NCBI GenBank assembly: GCA_049662565.1
Contig: JBATBW010000166.1
Span: 1-33,470, forward strand
Length of the DNA: 33,470 bases
From: JBATBW01 sp049662565
GTDB taxonomy: Bacteria; Bacillota_I; Bacilli_A; Erysipelotrichales; Erysipelotrichaceae
Direction of reading: 5' to 3'
Below the pieces are notes generated by a model. It made no database searches. It was not told the DNA's origin and saw only the letters and a list, made by a program, of their open reading frames with translations. Below, piece by piece: positions 16,415 to 25,029 of the stretch (position 1 is its first letter; every line of letters starts with the position of its first letter). The translations under genes were made by a program, and so were the position numbers.

Positions 16415-17005
16415 ATGTATCCAAAAGAGTTTAATGATTTAATTGTTCAGTTAAAAAAACTTCCTCAATTAGGAAACAAGGCGGCTGAAAGATATGCCTT
16501 TACTTTATTAAATATGAACGAGGAAGAAATTAATAATTTTGTTGCTGCCATAAAAAAAGCTAATGCCAATATAAAAAAATGTGAACAGTGCAACTTTCTT
16601 ACTAATAATGATTATTGTGAAATGTGTCATGATCCAAGTAGAGATAAAAGTATCCTATGCGTTGTTTTGAGTCCTAAAGATGTCATTGCGATGGAAAAAA
16701 CGCAAAAATATAATGGTAGATATTATGTTTTAGAAAAAGAAATATCACCATCTAAAGGTATAATGCCAATGGATTTATCTTTAGATAAACTTTTGGGTCA
16801 ATTAAATGATGTGAAGGAAGTGATATTAGCTTTAAGTAGTACAATTGATGGAGAAACAACGTCATTATATTTAAGTAAGATATTAAGTAATTATCCATTA
16901 AAAGTCAGCAAAATCGCATCGGGAATTCCAATGGGGGCTCAGTTTGATTATGCAGACGAGTTAACAATAATTAAAGCTTTGGAAGGAAGAAGTGAAATAA
17001 AATAA
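16415..17005 (+). CDS. recR: Recombination mediator protein RecR
   Basis: RecR forms a clamp that, with RecF and RecO, helps RecA displace SSB at gaps. It has 196 residues (family about 198). The N-terminal helix-hairpin-helix is LKKLPQLGNKAAERYAF, a Cys4 zinc finger is CEQC...CEMC, and a Toprim domain begins LCVVLSPKDVIAMEKT. The common YHVLHG...SP segment reads YYVLEKEISP here, a mild deviation. I chose the ATG at 16415, which gives the canonical MYPKEFNDL start; the earlier in-frame ATG lies inside ybaB. There is no clear Shine-Dalgarno, so translation probably depends on coupling to ybaB. Confidence 0.95.
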   Translation: MYPKEFNDLIVQLKKLPQLGNKAAERYAFTLLNMNEEEINNFVAAIKKANANIKKCEQCNFLTNNDYCEMCHDPSRDKSILCVVLSPKDVIAMEKTQKYNGRYYVLEKEISPSKGIMPMDLSLDKLLGQLNDVKEVILALSSTIDGETTSLYLSKILSNYPLKVSKIASGIPMGAQFDYADELTIIKALEGRSEIK

Positions 17006-17046
17006 GCAATTTTACTTATCAGTTTTGATAATTAAAATTGCTTTTT
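17005..17046. terminator. Bidirectional terminator between recR and the CYTH gene
   Basis: A long hairpin pairs AGCAATTTTA (17005-17014) with TAAAATTGCT (17033-17042). An inner TTATCA/TGATAA stem (17016-17021 with 17026-17031) has only one mismatch between the arms. T-rich tracts follow on both strands, so it can stop recR transcripts and the convergent CYTH transcript. Confidence 0.83.
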
Positions 17047-17572
17047 ATATTGAATTAATTGCTCGTAGAAATTTCGAATAAGGATTTTCCTGATAGATAA
17101 TATTTGCTTGATTTAATATGTTGGTAAATTCTTGGACATAATCATGGACAGAAGTAACTTCATATTCGATTTCATAATCGACAATATTATTATAGTAATT
17201 GATATCTAAACATAATTGGGCAAATGGTAAATTAATAAGGTGACGTTTGGTTGTTAAAGAGCAAATCAAATTATAAGGATAAGATATATTGTTTTGTTCT
17301 AATATTTTGGTCATTTCTTTACTATAGATATCACCAGGATATTCATACTCAAAAAGATTAGATCCTCTTTTAATTTTAAATGTTGATATCTTATCATCGT
17401 TGATAATTCTTTCGCGTAATACAGCTTTAAGATTACGTATTTGTTTTTTTTCATCGATATAGTAATAATTAGTTTGGTTTATTATTTGATAATTGGGATA
17501 TAAACATAGTAATTGGTAGAAATCTTTTTCGTTTACTAGGGTTTTTAGTTCTAATTCGATATTGTCATTCAT
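17045..17572 (-). CDS. CYTH-domain protein (YjbK-like, putative triphosphate-binding)
   Basis: This is a CYTH-fold protein of 175 residues. Members bind triphosphate-containing compounds in an eight-stranded tunnel and include adenylate cyclases, thiamine triphosphatases and inorganic triphosphatases; the substrate of the Firmicutes YjbK branch is not settled. The diagnostic acidic/basic strand motif is IELELK near the N-terminus, followed by LRERI, FKIKRG, CLDINYYNNIVDYEIEYE and a C-terminal YSKFLRAI. AAAGGAG is present on the minus strand but rather far (about 13 nt) from the ATG. It is the only minus-strand gene right of the origin, divergent from NAD kinase. In many Firmicutes yjbK also lies near the NAD kinase gene. 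Confidence 0.85.
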   Translation of the reverse strand: MNDNIELELKTLVNEKDFYQLLCLYPNYQIINQTNYYYIDEKKQIRNLKAVLRERIINDDKISTFKIKRGSNLFEYEYPGDIYSKEMTKILEQNNISYPYNLICSLTTKRHLINLPFAQLCLDINYYNNIVDYEIEYEVTSVHDYVQEFTNILNQANIIYQENPYSKFLRAINSI

Positions 17573-17578
17573 ATAAAT

Positions 17579-17607
17579 TTTTCAACTCCTTTTAAATATG
17601 ATACAAT
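17579..17607 (+). promoter_or_regulatory. Probable promoter for nadK and downstream genes
   Basis: TGA-TACAAT (extended -10, hexamer at 17602-17607) is preceded at 17 bp by TTTTCA (17579-17584), a 4/6 match to the -35. The predicted start near 17614 leaves the nadK Shine-Dalgarno intact. Confidence 0.5.
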
Positions 17608-17620
17608 ATAAAAGTAAATA

Positions 17621-17638
17621 AAGGAAGTGAGTCACTTG
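17621..17638 (+). promoter_or_regulatory. Shine-Dalgarno and TTG start deciding the nadK N-terminus
   Basis: AAGGAAGTGAG (17621-17631) matches the anti-Shine-Dalgarno complement with one mismatch and ends 4-5 bases before TTG at 17636-17638. An in-frame GTG at 17627 lies inside this motif and would lack its own ribosome-binding site. Confidence 0.7.
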
Positions 17639-18412
17639 AAATACGCTATTGTTAGTAAGCCAGATGAAATGTCAAATGCAATATCAATACACATACGTAA
17701 CAAATTAGATGAAGCTAATTGGATTGAATCTACATGTCCGGAAATTGTAATAACTGTTGGCGGTGACGGGACAATTTTATTTGCGATACAAAAATATTTT
17801 AGTTTGTTAAAAAATATAATGTTTGTTGGTTTAAAAACAGGAACACTTGGTTTCTTAACTGATTATAATGAAAATGAAGCTGATATGTTGATTGAAGACT
17901 TATTACATAAACAACCAATAATTGTTTCAAAAAGAATGGTAGAAGCCGATATATTTTGTGAAAATCAAGTTAAAAAAATATGGGGTCTAAATGAAATTCG
18001 TATCGAAAATAATGTTAATACTCAGATAATGGATATCTATGTTGATGATGATTTTTTAGAAACATATCGCGGTAGTGGAATTTGTGTAGCAACACAGGCA
18101 GGATCGACGGCTTTTAATCGGGCAGTAAATGGAGCAATTATTGATGAAAACCTTCAGCTCATTGAACTAAGTGAAATCATTCCCTTAAGGAATCGAGAAT
18201 ATACTACATTAGGTTGTTCCGTTGTTTTACATTCTAATCGGCGAATAAAAGTGGTTAGTGATGATTTTAAGAATGCTGTTCTTTGTTATGACCAAACTAA
18301 TTTTTATTTAGATGGTTGTAAATTAATTTATATTTATTTGTCGGACAAGAAGGTTAAGTTTGCTTCTTACCGAAATCATTCATATATTAAGAGATTAAAA
18401 ACTTTATATTAG
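17636..18412 (+). CDS. nadK: NAD kinase
   Basis: This enzyme phosphorylates NAD+ to NADP+, the only route to NADP. It has 258 residues when started at the TTG, giving MKYAIVSKPDEM, which lines up with other Firmicutes NAD kinases. The diagnostic VGGDGT motif lies at residues 41-46, with D44 as the catalytic aspartate. The second motif reads GLNEIRIENN, and the glycine-rich region is ATQAGSTAFNRAVNGAII, somewhat diverged from the common TPTGSTAYN. It is the first gene of a unit running through the PTS-like gene, mutS, mutL and miaA, with 10 bp to the next start. Confidence 0.93.
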   Translation: MKYAIVSKPDEMSNAISIHIRNKLDEANWIESTCPEIVITVGGDGTILFAIQKYFSLLKNIMFVGLKTGTLGFLTDYNENEADMLIEDLLHKQPIIVSKRMVEADIFCENQVKKIWGLNEIRIENNVNTQIMDIYVDDDFLETYRGSGICVATQAGSTAFNRAVNGAIIDENLQLIELSEIIPLRNREYTTLGCSVVLHSNRRIKVVSDDFKNAVLCYDQTNFYLDGCKLIYIYLSDKKVKFASYRNHSYIKRLKTLY

Positions 18413-18422
18413 GAGGTATATC

Positions 18423-19970
18423 ATGCGTAAATGGCAGTCTCATTTGGAAATGGCACAATTGCCATTAAAAATCATATTTATAGCTGTAATCTTTAACGCT
18501 ATTGCAACTTTAATTTTAGATAGTTCTATTAGTGGAGCAATCAGTGTTTTTGGTAATCAGTGGGTAGTCTTAGTTTTTAATGTGATAAGAACTATTGCCC
18601 AAAATATTATTAATAATTTCCCGTTATTATTTTTGATTAGTTTTATTTCTCGTCGATATGATTCATATGTTCCAATTATTGGAGGAGTAGTAGGATATAT
18701 TACTCTACATGTTGTCAGTATGTTTGTTGCGAGTAGAAATATTGCAGGCTATTATTTTAGTGAAACATTAGGTATCAAATACACTATTGAACAAATAATT
18801 AACACTACTCCAAGTACTATTTATCCTATTCAGTTTGGCATTATTGGAACTATTTTAATTATTTTTATAGTTCGTCGTGTTTATCATAATTCTCGGGTTA
18901 AGGCAGCGCATGGTTTTATGTCTTATGTTGATCGTGATACTTATGCGATTGTAATGATTATGTTATCATCTATAGTTTTAGGTATTGTTCTATCAATTGC
19001 TTGGATATACGTTGCGCAACTCAACGACTTTATTTATGCAACTATTGCGAGCGATATTTCCAATCCGATGAATATGTTTATTTACGGTGTTTTAGATGTG
19101 GTGAGTACTCTTTTGGGTTTTAATAATATTTTATACCAAAATTTCTGGTTCACTAATTTAGGCGGTACTTGGATTGATACTTTTGGCACTACTTTCTCTG
19201 GTGATGTTTCAATGTTTACAGCTTTATCTAAAAACTTGATCGCAACATCAGGAGCGGGAAGATTTATTACGCCTTATTATTTAATTAATTTGTTCGCGAT
19301 ACCGGCTTATGTAATCGTCTCTCGTCAAATGTTTACTAATAAAAAAGAAAAGAGAAAATACTTTTCATTTATGATTATTGCTATTCTAGCTTCTTGGTTA
19401 GGTGGAACTATTCTTCCTTTCTTATTATTCCTATTATTTGCTGCACCTTTCATGTTATTGTTGCATACTGGGTTTACAGCCGTTCTTTTCGCGTTAATGT
19501 CAGGATTATCAATATTTGTTGGTTATAGTTATTCAGGAAGTATTATAAATGCTGTCCCAGGAAATATTATTGATTTAATTGCCCAATTATTAAATGGGTA
19601 TAATGCGATGAATATTTATAAAATGTTAGGTGTTGGTGTTATTGTATTTATTTTGTATTTTATTTTTACTCGTTATTATTATCATAAATTTGCTCATGTT
19701 ATTTTAGGAAGTAATGAAGAATTGATTGATAATATTATCGATTCTTTTGGTGGGATATTTAATATAGAAACTATTGATTCGACAATCAATAAATTAGTGT
19801 TCACAGTAAAAGATAAGAGTAAATTAAATTTTGAATTCCTTTTAGATACTCATATTAATAAAGTTGTGGAAACAATGAATGGTTATGAAGTTAATTTTGG
19901 TAGTGATAGTTATATCGTTCGACAACTTATCTTAGATTTTAAAATGAAAGCTGAGTATATTAATGGATAA
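18423..19970 (+). CDS. Degenerate PTS EIICB-like membrane protein (glucose/sucrose superfamily)
   Basis: This 515-residue protein has the layout of a glucose-type phosphotransferase EIIC (membrane, residues about 1-425) followed by an EIIB-like domain (about 430-515). EIIC-like blocks include LLGFNNILYQNFWFTNLGGT and a stretch around 320-350 ending FLLFAAPFMLLLHTGFTAVL. The conserved substrate-site GITEP block reads GGTILP (328-333), so the catalytic glutamate is replaced by L331. In the EIIB-like domain, the usual D-x-C-x-T-R-L-R active site reads DSTINKLVF, with T454 at the position of the phosphorylated Cys. It should therefore not carry out classical PTS phosphotransfer; a sensor or non-PTS transport role is possible but unproven. 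A strong AGGAGGT precedes the ATG, and its end overlaps mutS by 8 bp. Confidence 0.82.
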   Translation: MRKWQSHLEMAQLPLKIIFIAVIFNAIATLILDSSISGAISVFGNQWVVLVFNVIRTIAQNIINNFPLLFLISFISRRYDSYVPIIGGVVGYITLHVVSMFVASRNIAGYYFSETLGIKYTIEQIINTTPSTIYPIQFGIIGTILIIFIVRRVYHNSRVKAAHGFMSYVDRDTYAIVMIMLSSIVLGIVLSIAWIYVAQLNDFIYATIASDISNPMNMFIYGVLDVVSTLLGFNNILYQNFWFTNLGGTWIDTFGTTFSGDVSMFTALSKNLIATSGAGRFITPYYLINLFAIPAYVIVSRQMFTNKKEKRKYFSFMIIAILASWLGGTILPFLLFLLFAAPFMLLLHTGFTAVLFALMSGLSIFVGYSYSGSIINAVPGNIIDLIAQLLNGYNAMNIYKMLGVGVIVFILYFIFTRYYYHKFAHVILGSNEELIDNIIDSFGGIFNIETIDSTINKLVFTVKDKSKLNFEFLLDTHINKVVETMNGYEVNFGSDSYIVRQLILDFKMKAEYING

Positions 19971-22416
19971 AAAATATTCGCCAATGATGGAAAATTATCT
20001 AAAATTAAAAAAAGAATATGCAGATACTTTAATTTTTTATCGATTAGGTGATTTTTATGAAATGTTTTTTGATGATGCTATAATCGCATCAAAAGTATTA
20101 GATTTAGTGTTAACGGGACGAAATGCCGGGGTAGAGGATAAGGTGCCAATGTGTGGAGTTCCTTTTCATGCGGTTAATGGTTATTTAACTAAATTAGTAA
20201 ATTCCGGATATAAAGTCGCAATAGTAGAACAAATGGAAGATCCCAAAGAAACTAAAGGTATTGTAAAAAGAGAAGTAGTTAGAATTGTAACTCCAGGCAC
20301 TAATATTGATAATGAAGAAGATATGATTATGGCAATGTCCACAAATAACAATATGGTAAAGGCGGTTATTGCTAATTTTGCAATTGGGACAATTTTAACT
20401 CATCAACTACCATTATCTAATATTAGTAATTTTATTGAAGAATATAATATTAAAGAAGTAATTGTAGATCATAGAAACACATCATTAGATAAGATGGATT
20501 TAAAAATTATTATTAGTAAAATCGATAGTTGTGAAATTAATCATTCGTTAATTAATCATAGTGACTATGATGGTGAATTAACGTTGTTATTTAATTATTT
20601 TTGTACTAGTGTAAAACATGACTTAAAACACTTTACAAAGATTGAAAACTTGATTAATAAAGATACTTTAAAAATGGATTATAATTCGTTAATTAATTTA
20701 GAGTTAATTAATAATCGTTTTAATGATAATAAGATTTCTTTATTTAAGTATTTGAATCATTGTCAAAGCGCATTAGGAAGTAGAGAATTAAAAAGATATA
20801 TTGAAAAACCATCGACTAATATCGATGTTATTTCTTATCGTCAAAATGTGATTAAATATTTAAACGACAATTATTTAATAAAAGAGAAACTTAAAAAAGA
20901 GTTGTCACAAATATATGATTTAGAAAGAATTATTGCTCGTATTTCCTATAATCAAGCTAATGTAAAAGATTTAGTTGCCTTAAAAAATAGTTTGATGAGT
21001 TGTGAAAATGTGTATAAATTGTTGAATGATGAAATTTTTGGTAAATTTCATAATCTAAATTTAGGTAATGAAATTGTTGAAAAATTGGAAAAAGCTATAA
21101 ATGTTGAAGATAGTGAACAAATATTTAAAATGGGGTATGATGAAAATTTAGATTATTATCGTAATATCCAACAAAACCAAAATAATTGGTTAAGTGATTT
21201 TGAACAACGAATTAAAGATCAAACAAATATTAAAAACATTAAGATTGGCTATAATCGCATATTTGGTTACTATATTGAAGTTAGTAAAGGGAATATAAGT
21301 TTAGTTAAAGAAGAATATGGGTTTATTCGTAAACAAACTTTAGGCACTTGTGAAAGATATGTTACTAAAGAATTAAAAGATCAAGAAGATATTATCGTGT
21401 CAAGTTATGATAGAGTGGCAAAAATTGAAAAAGAATTGTTTAATGAGTTAATTAATTGGTTAGCTAATTATGCAAAAGAAATTCAAGAAATTGCATATTA
21501 TATTAGTGAAATAGATGTATTGTATGGTTTAAGTGTAGTGAGCGATCAAAATGATTTTGTTTGCCCAACTTTTAATAATGATAATATTGTTCAAGTTAAT
21601 AATTTAAAGCATCCAATTATTGCTTTAGAGAAGAAAACTAATTATATAAGTAATGATTGGGTAATGGATCAAGAGACTAATACACTATTAATTACCGGAC
21701 CTAATATGGGTGGGAAATCTACTTATATAAGACAAATTGCTATCGCAGTAGTTATGGCTCAAATGGGATGTTATGTTAATGCGAAACAAGCTAATTTACC
21801 AATATTTGATCAACTTTTTACAAGAATTGGTGCTAGTGATGATATCACTAGTGGACAATCAACATTTATGGTAGAAATGAATGAAGCAAATAATGCTTTA
21901 CAAAATGCAACTAAAAACTCTTTAATTTTATTTGATGAGTTGGGACGTGGAACATCAACTTATGATGGTATGGCTTTAGCTCAAGGGATGATTGAATACA
22001 TAAGCACATGTATTAAGGCGAAAACTTTATTTAGTACGCATTATCATGAGTTAGTAACTTTAGAAGAATCATTACCAAACTTAAAGAATATCAATGTTAA
22101 AGTAATGGAAAAAAATCATCAAATCACTTTCTTATATCAAGTAGTAAGTGGTAAAGCGGATAAGTCTTATGGTGTTAATGTTGCGCGTTTAGCAAACTTA
22201 CCACAGTCGGTATTAGATCGTGCCCAATATTTATTGAATGAATATGAAGATAATCATGATATGCGACAAAACGAAATGATCTTTGAAATGATTAAAGAAC
22301 CACAAGGATATAAGAAAATAAAAGAATTATTACAAGGCATTAATCCGGATGAAATAACTCCAATGCAAGCTTTAAATTTAATTAATAAATTAAAAGAGGA
22401 AATTAAAGATGAGTAA
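19963..22416 (+). CDS. mutS: DNA mismatch repair protein MutS
   Basis: MutS recognises base mismatches and small loops and recruits MutL. It has 817 residues, somewhat shorter than the about 850 usual. The mismatch-reading motif is intact in GDFYEMFF (F31, E33). The lever/clamp domains follow, then the ABC-type ATPase with Walker A GPNMGGKST (579-587), DDITSGQSTFMVEMNE, LILFDELGRGTSTYDG and FSTHYHEL. The C-terminal helix-turn-helix dimerisation segment (PDEITPMQALNLINKLKEE) is present. It overlaps the PTS-like gene upstream and mutL downstream by 8 bp each, so the three are probably translated in a coupled manner. Confidence 0.97.
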   Translation: MDKKYSPMMENYLKLKKEYADTLIFYRLGDFYEMFFDDAIIASKVLDLVLTGRNAGVEDKVPMCGVPFHAVNGYLTKLVNSGYKVAIVEQMEDPKETKGIVKREVVRIVTPGTNIDNEEDMIMAMSTNNNMVKAVIANFAIGTILTHQLPLSNISNFIEEYNIKEVIVDHRNTSLDKMDLKIIISKIDSCEINHSLINHSDYDGELTLLFNYFCTSVKHDLKHFTKIENLINKDTLKMDYNSLINLELINNRFNDNKISLFKYLNHCQSALGSRELKRYIEKPSTNIDVISYRQNVIKYLNDNYLIKEKLKKELSQIYDLERIIARISYNQANVKDLVALKNSLMSCENVYKLLNDEIFGKFHNLNLGNEIVEKLEKAINVEDSEQIFKMGYDENLDYYRNIQQNQNNWLSDFEQRIKDQTNIKNIKIGYNRIFGYYIEVSKGNISLVKEEYGFIRKQTLGTCERYVTKELKDQEDIIVSSYDRVAKIEKELFNELINWLANYAKEIQEIAYYISEIDVLYGLSVVSDQNDFVCPTFNNDNIVQVNNLKHPIIALEKKTNYISNDWVMDQETNTLLITGPNMGGKSTYIRQIAIAVVMAQMGCYVNAKQANLPIFDQLFTRIGASDDITSGQSTFMVEMNEANNALQNATKNSLILFDELGRGTSTYDGMALAQGMIEYISTCIKAKTLFSTHYHELVTLEESLPNLKNINVKVMEKNHQITFLYQVVSGKADKSYGVNVARLANLPQSVLDRAQYLLNEYEDNHDMRQNEMIFEMIKEPQGYKKIKELLQGINPDEITPMQALNLINKLKEEIKDE

Positions 22417-24091
22417 CATTCGGTTATTAGATAATCATTTAACTAATTTGATTGCGGCCGGAGAAGTTGTAGATCGCCCAGTATCAATAGTTAAAGAGTT
22501 AGTAGAAAATGCGATTGATGCGAAAAGCACCAATATCGAAGTAAGAATTTATGAAGGTGGTATGGAAAGTATTGTGGTGAGTGATAATGGAATCGGAATG
22601 GATTACACCGATGCCAACAACGCTTTTTTAGCGCACTACACCAGCAAAATATCTAGTGAGTATGATTTGTTTAATGTGGAAACACTAGGGTTTAGAGGGG
22701 AAGCATTGCCCTCTATCAGTGCAGTAAGCCACATGGAGTTATTAACTAACAATGAAGTGGAACAAACAAAGGTTGTGTATGATTTTGGCAAGAAAATAAG
22801 TAGTGAATATTTCCCGGGAAATAAAGGCACAACAATAAGTGTTAGTAAACTATTTTATCAAACACCATCAAGATTGAAACATCTTAAATCTAAAGAATAT
22901 GAAAAAGCACTAATAACGGATTTAATGCAAAGAATGGCCCTTAGTTTTATTAATATTAGTTTTCAATACTATGCCAATGATAAACTAATATTTCAAACGA
23001 GGGGAAATGGTGATACCTTAGAAATCATCTATCGCTTATTTGGTAGTGACATTAGTAAATACTTAAAAGAGATTAAAGGGAATAATGATGATTATACACT
23101 AAGTGGTTACATATGTGAACCATTTATGAGTCGCCCAACATCATCAATGATCATTGCATTTCTTAACCAAAGAATCGTCAACATTCCTTTTTTAAACAAA
23201 ACAATAATTAAAGCTTATAGTGACTATTTACCAAGTGGAAGATATCCAATTGTCATATTAAATATCCAGGCTGATAATCAATTAATCGATGTTAATGTCA
23301 ATGCCTCAAAAGCAAGCGTTAGAATTAGTAAAGAAGACAGTTTAAAGCAAATTGCCTATGATACGATCATGGAAAAATTATGTCATAAAACAATAGCGAA
23401 AGTTGATATGGATGTCAATAAACGATTACCTAATGTTGAGAAAGTTGAGTACGTCCAAACAACCTTTGCCGACTTCAGCGAACAAAAAGTAAATGAAAAA
23501 AATCAAGAATTTGTTTACGAAAATCTCCCGCAAGTGATAGGTCAACTAAATGGTAAATATATACTAGCAAGCACTTTAGAAGGATTACTAATCATCGATC
23601 AACATGCTGCCAATGAAAGAATTAATTATGAAATGATAATTAAACAAATTGACTTAGATAATATAGATTATCAAGATGTTCAATTTTTAACCTATAACAT
23701 CTCCCTATCTGCAATGGATCGTTTGTCAACAATCCAAGAACAAGCAAAAAAGATGGGACTAATTATCGAACAAATTGGACCTAGCCAAATTAAAGTAGAT
23801 AAAGTGGCCTTATGGTTGACAACTGTTGATGTAGATAAATATGTCAATGATGTCTTAGACTATCTAAATAATAATGAAACTATTGACCAAATAGAATTAA
23901 GAAAAAAAGCACTAGCGACAGCGGCTTGTCATTTATCATATAAATTTAATGATTATTTTTCTAAATACCAAATGGAAGAGCTAATCAAAAAACTATACCA
24001 ATGTGATAATCCATATAACTGCCCTCATGGTCGACCAACTATCATCAGTATCAGTGAAAAATATTTATTAAAGGAGTTCAACCGTGAATAA
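22409..24091 (+). CDS. mutL: DNA mismatch repair protein MutL (endonuclease type)
   Basis: MutL couples mismatch recognition to strand incision. It has 560 residues, shorter than the about 630 of B. subtilis through a reduced linker. The N-terminal GHKL ATPase has ENAIDA, VSDNGIGM and GFRGEAL. The C-terminal domain has the metal-binding endonuclease motif DQHAANERINYE (397-408), plus ACHLS and NCPHGRPT, so this is a nicking MutL as expected where no MutH exists. The gene also contains a perfect 14-bp palindrome ATTTCCCGGGAAAT at 22809-22822, encoding part of YFPGN, which equals the Noc-binding consensus. Confidence 0.96.
   Translation: MSNIRLLDNHLTNLIAAGEVVDRPVSIVKELVENAIDAKSTNIEVRIYEGGMESIVVSDNGIGMDYTDANNAFLAHYTSKISSEYDLFNVETLGFRGEALPSISAVSHMELLTNNEVEQTKVVYDFGKKISSEYFPGNKGTTISVSKLFYQTPSRLKHLKSKEYEKALITDLMQRMALSFINISFQYYANDKLIFQTRGNGDTLEIIYRLFGSDISKYLKEIKGNNDDYTLSGYICEPFMSRPTSSMIIAFLNQRIVNIPFLNKTIIKAYSDYLPSGRYPIVILNIQADNQLIDVNVNASKASVRISKEDSLKQIAYDTIMEKLCHKTIAKVDMDVNKRLPNVEKVEYVQTTFADFSEQKVNEKNQEFVYENLPQVIGQLNGKYILASTLEGLLIIDQHAANERINYEMIIKQIDLDNIDYQDVQFLTYNISLSAMDRLSTIQEQAKKMGLIIEQIGPSQIKVDKVALWLTTVDVDKYVNDVLDYLNNNETIDQIELRKKALATAACHLSYKFNDYFSKYQMEELIKKLYQCDNPYNCPHGRPTIISISEKYLLKEFNRE
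22809..22822. promoter_or_regulatory. Candidate Noc-binding site (NBS) within mutL
   Basis: ATTTCCCGGGAAAT is a perfect 14-bp palindrome identical to the NBS consensus of B. subtilis Noc, the nucleoid occlusion factor related to ParB. It is the only CCCGGG hexamer I saw in this AT-rich window. Intragenic placement is normal for NBS. Whether the genome encodes Noc cannot be seen here. Confidence 0.7.
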
Positions 24092-24986
24092 AGTAATCGC
24101 TATCGTCGGCCCAACAGGAAGTGGGAAAAGTAGTTTAGGAATAAATATTGCCCAACAACTTAATAGTGAAATTATCAGTGGTGATAGTATCGCCATCTAT
24201 CAACAACTAAACATTGGCAGTGCAAAACCTAGTAAGGAAGAACAGCAATTAGTTAAACACCATTTAGTAGATATTTTAAGTATTGATCATAGTTATAGCG
24301 TAGCCGATTTTCAAAACAAAGGTCGTAAAATAATCGATCAATTACATCAACAAAATAAGATACCCATTGTTGTTGGGGGAACAGGCTTATATATTAAGGC
24401 TTTATTATATGATTATCAATTTGAAAAAAGAGAATTTGTTGAAGATGATTTTGATGTTTGGGATAATAATACTATATGGAATTATATCAATGATAAGGAT
24501 CAACAAGCAGCAAATAAAATCCATGTGAACAACCGCCAAAGATTAATCACGACTGCTCGCCTATTAAACAATATAGTAGAAGGCAATAAAACGACTTTGT
24601 TAGAACAACAAAAACATGAGCCAATCTATGAATGTTTAATTATTGGGCTGACAATGGATAAAGACTATTTGTATCAAAGAATCAATCAACGTGTTGATCA
24701 GATGATGGAAATGGGTTTACTAAATGAAGTAGAAGAATTATATAAAATAGAAAATGTCTTTGACCTACCGGGATTAAAAGGTATAGGTTACAAGGAGTTT
24801 AAAGATTATTATGATAATAATCAAGGTTTAGAAAAAACCGTTGAAGAAATCAAAAAACACACTCGTCAATTTGCGAAAAGACAATATACTTGGTTCAATA
24901 ATCAAATGACGGTTAACTGGTTAGATATCAACGATCCCACTTATGATGATAAATTAAATCAACTATTGGAAAATTTTATAGGATAA
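24084..24986 (+). CDS. miaA: tRNA dimethylallyltransferase MiaA
   Basis: MiaA adds a dimethylallyl group to N6 of A37 in tRNAs reading UNN codons. It has 300 residues (family about 300-315). The P-loop is GPTGSGKS at residues 9-16. SGDSIAIYQQLNIGSAKPS follows, then VVGGTGLYIKALL and the C-terminal FAKRQYTWFNNQM, all family signatures. The start is GTG at 24084, with AAAGGAG at 24070-24076 inside mutL; the GTG overlaps the mutL stop by 8 bp. A hairpin terminator follows the stop codon. The mutS-mutL-miaA order is common in bacteria. Confidence 0.95.
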   Translation: MNKVIAIVGPTGSGKSSLGINIAQQLNSEIISGDSIAIYQQLNIGSAKPSKEEQQLVKHHLVDILSIDHSYSVADFQNKGRKIIDQLHQQNKIPIVVGGTGLYIKALLYDYQFEKREFVEDDFDVWDNNTIWNYINDKDQQAANKIHVNNRQRLITTARLLNNIVEGNKTTLLEQQKHEPIYECLIIGLTMDKDYLYQRINQRVDQMMEMGLLNEVEELYKIENVFDLPGLKGIGYKEFKDYYDNNQGLEKTVEEIKKHTRQFAKRQYTWFNNQMTVNWLDINDPTYDDKLNQLLENFIG

Positions 24987-24991
24987 TAAGC

Positions 24992-25029
24992 AAATCACCA
25001 CAATATATAATTGAGGTGATTTTTATTTT
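24992..25029 (+). terminator. Terminator after miaA, overlapping the start of the ABC ATPase gene
   Basis: AAATCACC-A-CAAT (24992-25004) pairs with ATTG-A-GGTGATTT (25010-25022), giving 12 pairs with one A/A mismatch and an ATATA loop, followed by a T-rich tract to 25029. The 3' arm contains GAGGTGA, the only good Shine-Dalgarno of the next gene, so the hairpin could also limit its translation. Confidence 0.75.
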
